Below, one piece after another: positions 1 through 4,412 of a DNA stretch of 8,341 nt (the first letter of the stretch is position 1; the number at the start of each line of letters is the position of its first letter). The translations under genes and the position numbers were made by a program. Source of the stretch: Clostridiaceae bacterium UBA6085 (GTDB lineage: Bacteria; Bacillota; Clostridia; Clostridiales; Clostridiaceae). The DNA is taken from the NCBI GenBank assembly GCA_002428605.1, contig DIXH01000048.1, positions 1 through 8,341 of the forward strand. Direction: 5' to 3'. The notes below the pieces were generated by a model. That model was not told the origin of the DNA. It ran no database searches and saw nothing but the letters and a program-made list of their open reading frames with translations.

Positions 1-60
1 GCATTATTCAGTAGCCATTAATTTACCATTTCAATATGCCATTCCAAGGCATCGGCTGCC

Positions 61-90
61 TGTTTCCTCCGACTTCCTCCTGTTTCCTGA
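61..90. repeat. Imperfect 10-bp tandem repeat (three units)
   Basis: Three consecutive 10-base units share the core TTCCT: TGTTTCCTCC, GACTTCCTCC and TGTTTCCTGA. On the minus strand this reads as a purine-rich run with two GGAGG-like sites. No convincing ORF follows; the nearest ATG on the minus strand, about 13 nt downstream of the second site, opens a 9-codon frame. Whether the run is a low-complexity spacer or part of a feature beyond the left edge cannot be told. The rest of 1-108 shows no gene. Confidence 0.3.
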
Positions 91-108
91 AATCCTTGCA
101 AATCTGCC

Positions 109-141
109 AAAATGCGGACGCACCATTCAGGTGCCCCCGCA
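109..141 (-). terminator. Rho-independent terminator after the pseudo-rhomboid gene
   Basis: On the minus strand, beginning eight bases past the stop codon of the rhomboid-like gene, TGCGG (141-137) pairs with CCGCA (117-113). After one G-U pair and one mismatch, GCACC (134-130) pairs with GGTGC (124-120) around a five-base loop. TTTT (112-109) follows immediately. A GC-rich stem followed by a T run is the classical intrinsic terminator layout. It implies that the rhomboid-like gene is the last, and probably only, gene of its transcript. Confidence 0.7.
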
Positions 142-148
142 ATCATCA

Positions 149-976
149 TCAGTTTATCTTCTTCTTCTTTTCCGACAGGTTTATGACATTGGACCTGTGC
201 TCATGCTCAAGTATGTGCTTCTCGCAATACTCGAAATGCCCCTCGCACTTGGAGCAGTACCTGAAGTCCATGTCCGGGTCATCCTTCTCGGTGATTCCGC
301 ATACTGTGCACTTGTGCATGGATGCTGTCTTCTGCCTTGAGAATGAATCAAGGTCCTTCCTCATCTTTGAGGTCCTTACGTTCCGCCTTGACTTCCTGAG
401 ATATTCCGGACCGAAGAAGAGAAGGAAGTTAAGAATCGACAGAACTATTGCAGCCTTCAAGGCGATGCTTGGAACCGTAACTATCTGGTACAGCAGGTAT
501 AGCATCTGGAACGCAGCCAGGTACTTCATCTTTACCGGAAGAACGAACATCACGTATACAGTGTTCTCAGGGAAAAATGCCGCATATGCCAGGAACAGTG
601 AAAGGTTGACATAGTAGATGGTTGTGAATCCCAGTATCATGCCGCCTATGCCCGTGAACAGCACTCCGAGGAAGTAGTAGGTGTTGAACCTGTTGGTGCC
701 CCATACCATCTCCAGCACGTTGCCTATCCAGTAATAGAAGATCAGTGATATTATCGTAAAGAATCCTGAACCCTCAGGTACGAACACGAAGGTCAGAAGC
801 CTCCATATCTGCCCGGAAAGGACCAGGTTTCTGTCCAGATACATCATCTGGGTCAGCCTGCCTGACATTGGCAGGTCGAGGAAGAATACCGCACCTGTAA
901 GGATCACTATGTATTTCATGAGGCCCCTTACGGCAAACCGGCTAACGAACTTTTCAATCTTTCTCAATATATCCAT
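149..976 (-). CDS. Rhomboid-fold membrane protein (probable pseudoprotease) with C-terminal zinc finger
   Basis: The 275-residue protein has about six hydrophobic segments (roughly 17-35, 72-92, 100-120, 123-145, 150-168, 170-190) and then a hydrophilic, probably cytosolic tail. Rhomboid signatures are visible: Trp58-Arg59 in a WRLLTF motif, a GNVLE...WG stretch at 85-93, and FFPE at 134-137. The protease GxSG motif reads NLSL around Ser126, and the sixth helix has no His, so a Ser-His dyad looks absent and proteolysis is unlikely. The tail carries C223, C226, C241, C244, C251, H254, H258 and H260, enough for two zinc ions in an AN1- or B-box-like arrangement. From memory, clostridial proteins of this architecture are usually labelled rhomboid family protease; their role is unknown to me. 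The ATG at 976 has only a weak ribosome binding site (GTGGA), but it gives the full amphipathic N-terminus. The gene stands alone, with its own terminator. A membrane-protein binding or quality-control role is inference. Confidence 0.8.
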   Translation of the reverse strand: MDILRKIEKFVSRFAVRGLMKYIVILTGAVFFLDLPMSGRLTQMMYLDRNLVLSGQIWRLLTFVFVPEGSGFFTIISLIFYYWIGNVLEMVWGTNRFNTYYFLGVLFTGIGGMILGFTTIYYVNLSLFLAYAAFFPENTVYVMFVLPVKMKYLAAFQMLYLLYQIVTVPSIALKAAIVLSILNFLLFFGPEYLRKSRRNVRTSKMRKDLDSFSRQKTASMHKCTVCGITEKDDPDMDFRYCSKCEGHFEYCEKHILEHEHRSNVINLSEKKKKIN

Positions 977-1025
977 ATTTCCACATCCATAAAATATTTG
1001 TGTCCGAAACTGCAGAATTAAGCAA

Positions 1026-1054
1026 ATCTTAAAGGTTTTATCTGCAAATGATAA
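1026..1054 (-). promoter_or_regulatory. Candidate sigma-A promoter for the pseudo-rhomboid gene (proximal)
   Basis: Reading the minus strand, TTATCA (1054-1049; 4 of 6 to TTGACA) is followed by a 17-bp spacer and TAAGAT (1031-1026; 4 of 6 to TATAAT). The start site would be near 1019, leaving a leader of about 40 nt. The spacing is ideal but both boxes are weak, so this is one of two candidates; the other is at 1101-1109. Confidence 0.3.
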
Positions 1055-1100
1055 CAGTGCATGCTTATACTAAGCTTAATGTGCGATCCGGCTTATATTT

Positions 1101-1109
1101 ATAATACCA
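1101..1109 (-). promoter_or_regulatory. Candidate extended -10 promoter for the pseudo-rhomboid gene (distal)
   Basis: On the minus strand the sequence TGGTATTAT has an extended -10 TG and a 5 of 6 match to TATAAT. No good -35 box lies upstream, which extended -10 promoters tolerate. Transcription from here would give a leader of about 118 nt. It lies only 47 bp from the divergent plus-strand -10 element, so the two promoters could interfere or be co-regulated. Confidence 0.3.
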
Positions 1110-1155
1110 TAAGAGTGCGCAGTTTCGATGTTCACTACCCATTTTTTTAGCCATC

Positions 1156-1164
1156 TGATATAAT
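1156..1164 (+). promoter_or_regulatory. Extended -10 promoter of the 1197-1664 gene
   Basis: TGATATAAT is a perfect TATAAT preceded by the extended -10 TGn element. No clear -35 box is found at 16-18 bp upstream, as is common for this promoter class. Predicted initiation near 1171 would give a leader of about 26 nt, just long enough to hold the GGAGG at 1186-1190. Confidence 0.65.
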
Positions 1165-1185
1165 CAGAGGGAAATGGAATTTTTC

Positions 1186-1190
1186 GGAGG
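1186..1190 (+). promoter_or_regulatory. Ribosome binding site of the 1197-1664 gene
   Basis: GGAGG sits six bases before the ATG at 1197, which fixes this start over overlapping frames on either strand. Confidence 0.75.
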
Positions 1191-1196
1191 ATAAAG

Positions 1197-1664
1197 ATGC
1201 GATACATCAAAAAGGCCGTATGGTTCATAACGGCTGCTTTTTCAAGGATACTGCCCTTCATAATATTCATGCTGATCCATGCGTTCGGAGAAGTCTACAC
1301 CTTCAGCTGGGACCCCATAGCTCTCCTGGAGCCAAAGAACATCCCTGTGATGTACGGTCCGTTCCTTTACCTTTACGCTGCACTGGGACTTCTTATTGTC
1401 CTTCTGTTCTTCATGAACCTTCCGGTAATCGCAAGGTCAGTGATACTCGGCGTAATAGGTGCCCAGTACTTCATGTTCATGAGGATATGGGACAACTACA
1501 TCAACGAAGCCGGAAAAGCGGAGCCCTACAATACCTTCTACATGATCATCATGTTCTCGGTCATCGCAGGCTTCATACTCCAGGTCACCTGGAGGTCATC
1601 TACCGCCTTCCTGAAGAGGCTATGGTACAAGCAGACCATCAAGGACAGGAAGGTCAAGAGATAG
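1197..1664 (+). CDS. Small four-helix integral membrane protein, function unknown
   Basis: I do not recognise this 155-residue protein. It has four hydrophobic segments, at about 9-30, 54-73, 78-96 and 113-132. An acidic/aromatic loop (about 31-53, containing GEVYTFSWDP) follows the first, and the strongly basic C-terminus (about 138-155, eight Lys/Arg) should be cytoplasmic by the positive-inside rule. It has no cysteine, no evident catalytic motif and no signal-peptide cleavage site. The start is secured by GGAGG six bases upstream and an extended -10 promoter at 1156-1164. The gene is alone on the plus strand, transcribed divergently from the pseudo-rhomboid gene and converging on the histidine kinase gene, with a shared terminator between. 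A functional link to the pseudo-rhomboid through the shared promoter region is possible but unproven. That it is a real gene is well supported by hydrophobic pattern, promoter, ribosome site and terminator together. Confidence 0.75.
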   Translation: MRYIKKAVWFITAAFSRILPFIIFMLIHAFGEVYTFSWDPIALLEPKNIPVMYGPFLYLYAALGLLIVLLFFMNLPVIARSVILGVIGAQYFMFMRIWDNYINEAGKAEPYNTFYMIIMFSVIAGFILQVTWRSSTAFLKRLWYKQTIKDRKVKR

Positions 1665-1719
1665 CAGTAATCCTTAAAAGAGAGGACCTGCAGGTCAAGT
1701 TTCAGTTACTAAGATATTT

Positions 1720-1747
1720 AAAAGGGCTGCCGTTTGGCAGCCCTTTT
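1720..1747. terminator. Bidirectional intrinsic terminator between convergent genes
   Basis: A perfect 12-bp stem (AAAAGGGCTGCC with GGCAGCCCTTTT) encloses a GTTT loop. Its outer A/T pairs supply a T run on either strand. It lies 56 bases after the stop of the plus-strand gene, and its last base is also the last base of the histidine kinase stop codon (TGA at 1749-1747). It should end both convergent transcripts. Confidence 0.9.
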
Positions 1748-3108
1748 CACGCGTTAATATCAACCGGCATCTCAACTATCATCGTTGTGCCTGTGCCCTG
1801 CTCACTTTCTGCAGTAAGGGTACCCTTATGTGTCTCGACAATCCATTTTGCAATGGAAAGTCCGAGTCCGGAGCCTGCCTTGTCCTTTGTCCTTGCCTTG
1901 TCGGCGACATAGAACCTCTCGAAGATCTTGGCAAGGTCCTCCTTTGGAATCCCCTCTCCCCGGTCTATTACCTTCAGGACATACTTTTCTCCCTTCAGTT
2001 CAGCGGTCAGGGTTATGACCGAGCCTGACTCGGTGAACTTCACGCTGTTGTCGACGAAGATCCTTACAAGCTGCTTAATCATCTTTCGGTCAGCTACAAC
2101 TTCGAACGATTCAGCCTCTACCACTATATCCCTTCCCTTGAGGTTGAAGTCACCCTCCTTATCCACCTCAAGGAGCATCTCCTTGAGATTGAACCTTACA
2201 GGGCTTATGTTAAGCTTCCTGTTCTCCCCCTTGGCTATGAACAGAAGGTTCTCAACGAGAAGCGCCATGTTCTCGCATTCAGCCTTTATGGCATCTATCG
2301 ATTCGTCCAGGATCTCCCTGTCGTCCTTTCCCCATCGCCTCAGCATGTCAGTGTAGCCCTTTATGACTGTAAGGGGAGTCCTAAGCTCATGGGATGCGTC
2401 TGATACGAATTTAGCCTGGTTGGAATAAGCGTTGTCAAGCCTGTCAAGGAGCCCGTTGAAGGTCTCGCCGAGATCCCTTATCTCATCCCTGGCCTCAGGC
2501 AGGATCACCCTGTCATGCATATTGGACGGTCCTATGGCTGCTGCTGATTTCGTCATCTTTATTATCGGGTCGAAGCTCTGCCTTGACATGTATATTCCCA
2601 CAACGTAGCTTACGACGACACCCATAAGGGATGCTATGATAAGCGTCACCAGGTTCACGGTGTTAAGGAACCGGTATACGTTAAGGTCCTTGACAACAGT
2701 TATGCTGTATGTGGTTTCACCTCTCGTCAGGGACTTCTCGCTGCTCGAAAGGCTTGAAGTCTCCCTTCCAGGTCTCCTCAGAACCAGCTTTCCATCCTCG
2801 GTCCCAATTTCCGTATCCTCGATTGAGTAGACGCTTCCTGTAGGGGAAGTCACTGAAGCATAGTAAGGAGGGATGACTCCAAGGCTCCTTATGTCCTCCG
2901 GAGTGACCTCGTCCTTCTGGCTGAGAAGTACGACCACAGACGATGAAAGGTTCGATACCTCCGTCGATGATGCGACCCTGTTGTATATCTGGGTGCTTGC
3001 GTATACCGCAAAGTTTATTATGAGGAGTATTGATGTGAATATGAGTGCATAGTTCCAGGTGATCCTTGTTGAAAGCTTCAGCCTGTTTGGATTAAGCTTC
3101 CCGATCAT
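1747..3108 (-). CDS. Sensor histidine kinase (HAMP-HisKA-HATPase), ArlS-like
   Basis: This 453-residue protein is a membrane sensor kinase that should autophosphorylate and pass phosphate to the response regulator encoded just upstream. Order of parts: TM1 at about 20-38; an extracytoplasmic region at about 39-148 with no cysteines and no fold I recognise; TM2 at about 149-172; HAMP at about 173-225; HisKA dimerisation domain with ASHELRTP and phospho-acceptor His240; then an HATPase domain with N box (DNSVKF, Asn354), G1 (DRGEGI, 382-387), F box (FERFY, 396-400) and G2 (GSGLGL, 412-417). All catalytic motifs are intact and the length is usual for the family. The ATG overlaps the regulator's TGA as ATGA, with no strong ribosome site of its own, so translational coupling is likely. 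The transcript ends at the terminator overlapping its stop codon. Domain order and partner resemble ArlRS of Firmicutes; the stimulus is unknown. Confidence 0.92.
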   Translation of the reverse strand: MIGKLNPNRLKLSTRITWNYALIFTSILLIINFAVYASTQIYNRVASSTEVSNLSSSVVVLLSQKDEVTPEDIRSLGVIPPYYASVTSPTGSVYSIEDTEIGTEDGKLVLRRPGRETSSLSSSEKSLTRGETTYSITVVKDLNVYRFLNTVNLVTLIIASLMGVVVSYVVGIYMSRQSFDPIIKMTKSAAAIGPSNMHDRVILPEARDEIRDLGETFNGLLDRLDNAYSNQAKFVSDASHELRTPLTVIKGYTDMLRRWGKDDREILDESIDAIKAECENMALLVENLLFIAKGENRKLNISPVRFNLKEMLLEVDKEGDFNLKGRDIVVEAESFEVVADRKMIKQLVRIFVDNSVKFTESGSVITLTAELKGEKYVLKVIDRGEGIPKEDLAKIFERFYVADKARTKDKAGSGLGLSIAKWIVETHKGTLTAESEQGTGTTMIVEMPVDINA

Positions 3109-3773
3109 CTTAATGTATACCCTGCTCCCCTGACAGTCTGGATGAGCTTTTCCTCATAGTCGTCATCTAGCTTCGCCCTGAGGAACCTGATGTACACATC
3201 AACCACATTGGTCTCGCCCTCGAAGTCGAAGCCCCAGACAGTGTTGAGGATCTTCTCCCTTGTAAGCACGATTCCCTGGTTCTCCAGAAGATATGACAGA
3301 AGGTCGAATTCCTTCTTTGTCAGCTCCTTCCTGTCGCTTCCCCTTGTGACCTCATATGTCTCCTTGTTTAGTGTCAGGTCCTTGTAGGACAGCACCTTCT
3401 CAAGGCTCTTGTCGTTTTTCTGCCTGAAGAGTGACCTCAGCCTCGCAAGAAGCTCCTCCATCTCGAAGGGTTTGGTCATGTACTCGTCTGCTCCGATGTC
3501 GAAGCCCTTTACCTTGTCTTCGAGTCCGTCCCTTGCAGTTATCATTATTATCGGGATATCGGTGAAGGCCCTTGCCCTCTTCGTGACCTCAATTCCGTCA
3601 ATTACCGGGATCATTAAGTCAAGCAGACATACGTCATACTCCTTGCTCATTAGCTTCATCAGGGCACTCTGCCCGTCAGAGACTATGTCCACGGTATACC
3701 CCTCATGCGTAAGCTCCAGCTCCATGAACCTTGCCAGTTTTCTCTCATCCTCGACTATAAGTATCTTCTTCAT
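3105..3773 (-). CDS. OmpR/PhoB-family response regulator, ArlR-like
   Basis: This 222-residue regulator has an N-terminal receiver domain (1 to about 115) with acidic pair Glu8-Asp9, phospho-acceptor Asp52 (LLDLM), Thr79, and Lys101 in the KPF motif, so phosphorylation chemistry is intact. A linker and a C-terminal winged-helix DNA-binding domain (about 125-220) follow, with TKKEFDLL, a recognition-helix segment ETNVVDVYIRFLR and the closing VRGAGYTLR strand. The start is set at ATG 3773 because GGAGG at 3783-3779 lies five bases before it. An upstream in-frame TTG at 3785 would add four residues but contains the ribosome site itself. The gene begins 17 bases after msrB and overlaps the kinase gene by 4 bp, so the three form one operon. 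It should bind DNA as a phosphorylated dimer; autoregulation through the inverted repeats upstream of msrB is plausible but not shown. Confidence 0.93.
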   Translation of the reverse strand: MKKILIVEDERKLARFMELELTHEGYTVDIVSDGQSALMKLMSKEYDVCLLDLMIPVIDGIEVTKRARAFTDIPIIMITARDGLEDKVKGFDIGADEYMTKPFEMEELLARLRSLFRQKNDKSLEKVLSYKDLTLNKETYEVTRGSDRKELTKKEFDLLSYLLENQGIVLTREKILNTVWGFDFEGETNVVDVYIRFLRAKLDDDYEEKLIQTVRGAGYTLR

Positions 3774-3778
3774 GCCAT

Positions 3779-3783
3779 CCTCC
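3779..3783 (-). promoter_or_regulatory. Ribosome binding site deciding the response regulator start
   Basis: GGAGG on the minus strand is separated by five bases (ATGGC) from the ATG at 3773. It lies within the codons of a longer reading that would begin at TTG 3785, which argues for the shorter protein. Confidence 0.8.
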
Positions 3784-3790
3784 AATAGTT

Positions 3791-4246
3791 CTATTTTCTG
3801 AAGAGCTCAAGGTATTCTCCGTAGCCCTCTTCTTCCAGCTTGTCCAGCGGTATGAAATATATTGCGGCTGAATTGATGCAGTATCTGAGTCCGCCTTTGT
3901 CCCTGGGACCGTCATTGAACACATGCCCGAGATGGCTGTCAGAGACCTTTGACCTTACCTCGACCCTGTGCATCCCGAACGACCAGTCTGCCTTCTCCTC
4001 AACCACATTCCTGATTATAGGCTTAGTGAAGCTCGGCCACCCACATCCGGAATCAAACTTGTCAAGACTCGTAAACAGTGGTTCACCCGTATAAAGGTCA
4101 ACATATATCCCGGGTTCCTTACTGTCATGGTATTCATTTGCAAATGCCCTTTCTGTGGCACCTTTCTGTGTCACTTCCTTCTGAAGCTTAGACAGCTCCT
4201 GCTCCACATCCTTCCTGTCCCTAAGCCTGTAGTCCCTTCTTTTCAT
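3791..4246 (-). CDS. msrB: Peptide-methionine (R)-S-oxide reductase
   Basis: MsrB reduces the R epimer of methionine sulfoxide in proteins, repairing oxidative damage, and is normally recycled by thioredoxin in the cytoplasm. The 151-residue length is usual for a stand-alone MsrB. Diagnostic motifs are present: VTQKGATERAF (25-35), GIYVDLYTGEPLF (46-58), SGCGWPSF (66-73), DSHLGHVFNDGP (103-114) and GGLRYCINSAAIYFIP (118-133). Cys123 is the catalytic cysteine, and Cys68 in the GCGWPSF motif is the likely resolving cysteine. The four structural zinc cysteines of E. coli-type MsrB are replaced, so this is the zinc-free form. There is no signal peptide and no MsrA partner in the window. AGGAGG at 4259-4254, seven bases before the ATG, fixes the start. 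It is the first gene of an operon with the response regulator and sensor kinase, an uncommon pairing. Confidence 0.95.
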   Translation of the reverse strand: MKRRDYRLRDRKDVEQELSKLQKEVTQKGATERAFANEYHDSKEPGIYVDLYTGEPLFTSLDKFDSGCGWPSFTKPIIRNVVEEKADWSFGMHRVEVRSKVSDSHLGHVFNDGPRDKGGLRYCINSAAIYFIPLDKLEEEGYGEYLELFRK

Positions 4247-4253
4247 GCCAAAG

Positions 4254-4259
4254 CCTCCT
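4254..4259 (-). promoter_or_regulatory. Strong ribosome binding site of msrB
   Basis: On the minus strand AGGAGG lies seven bases before the msrB ATG. The whole short leader is purine-rich, with further GAGG repeats upstream. Confidence 0.85.
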
Positions 4260-4276
4260 TCCTCGTTCCTCCCTCA

Positions 4277-4282
4277 ATTATA
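4277..4282 (-). promoter_or_regulatory. Promoter (-10 box) of the msrB-regulator-kinase operon
   Basis: A perfect TATAAT on the minus strand (4282-4277) predicts initiation near 4270 and a leader of about 24 nt. The best -35 match is CTGAGA (4 of 6), but at a long 19-bp spacing, and the canonical 17-bp position holds GAGAAT. A weak -35 box next to inverted repeats suggests that an activator may be needed. Confidence 0.6.
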
Positions 4283-4292
4283 CATCATGCCA

Positions 4293-4306
4293 TGAGATTA
4301 TTCTCA
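4293..4306. promoter_or_regulatory. Inverted repeat overlapping the -35 region of the msrB promoter
   Basis: TGAGA and TCTCA flank a TTAT spacer in a perfect 5-4-5 inverted repeat. It covers the expected -35 region of the msrB promoter, a position suited to a repressor or to an activator contacting RNA polymerase. At this length it could arise by chance. Confidence 0.3.
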
Positions 4307-4309
4307 GCC

Positions 4310-4330
4310 TGTGGCGTAAATGACACCACA
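4310..4330. promoter_or_regulatory. Imperfect 21-bp palindrome upstream of the msrB promoter
   Basis: TGTGGCGT and ACACCACA are inverted around AAATG, with one mismatch per arm pair (C opposite A). The centre is about 50 bp upstream of the predicted msrB start site, a usual activator position. On the plus strand GTTTTT follows directly, so it could instead act as a terminator for antisense transcription, but no plus-strand gene precedes it. I do not recognise it as a named operator. Confidence 0.45.
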
Positions 4331-4360
4331 GTTTTTCCTCATTCCGCCTTTTTTCTATGC

Positions 4361-4408
4361 CAAATTAAAAGGGCAGGGCACGGAAGCCGAAGCTTCAGTG
4401 TCCTGCCT
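4361..4408 (-). terminator. Rho-independent terminator of the ABC exporter operon (UUCG-capped)
   Basis: On the minus strand, four bases after the stop of the second ABC gene, a 16-position stem (GGCAGGACACTGAAGC with GCTTCCGTGCCCTGCC) contains one G-U pair and one mismatch. It is closed by a C(UUCG)G tetraloop, an exceptionally stable cap. CTTTTAATTT follows. It should separate the ABC operon from the msrB operon downstream. Confidence 0.88.
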
Positions 4409-4412
4409 GTTA

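Noticed and set aside
34..50. ATGCC/GGCAT inverted repeat near the left edge
   Set aside because: A five-base stem with a seven-base loop and no T run is too weak to call a terminator or operator.
1..108. Possible gene fragment at the left edge on the minus strand
   Set aside because: GGAGG-like sites are present, but the ATG codons that follow open frames of only a few codons before a stop.
36..614. Open frame of 192 codons on the plus strand
   Set aside because: It lies opposite the rhomboid-like gene, whose protein has coherent helices and a zinc finger. The plus-strand translation is low-complexity Ser/Phe/Cys-rich, with no ribosome site or family motif.
1076..1270. Open frame of 64 codons on the minus strand
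   Set aside because: It is antisense to the start of the membrane gene and covers its promoter; no ribosome site and no family resemblance.
1685..1696. Perfect 12-bp palindrome GACCTGCAGGTC
   Set aside because: It has no loop, no T run, and lies between a stop codon and the true terminator. A palindrome of this length may be chance, and no function can be argued.
1220..1912. Open frame of 230 codons on the plus strand
   Set aside because: It overlaps the four-helix membrane gene in another frame and runs through the bidirectional terminator into the histidine kinase gene. The translation is His/Pro/Arg-rich with no recognisable features.
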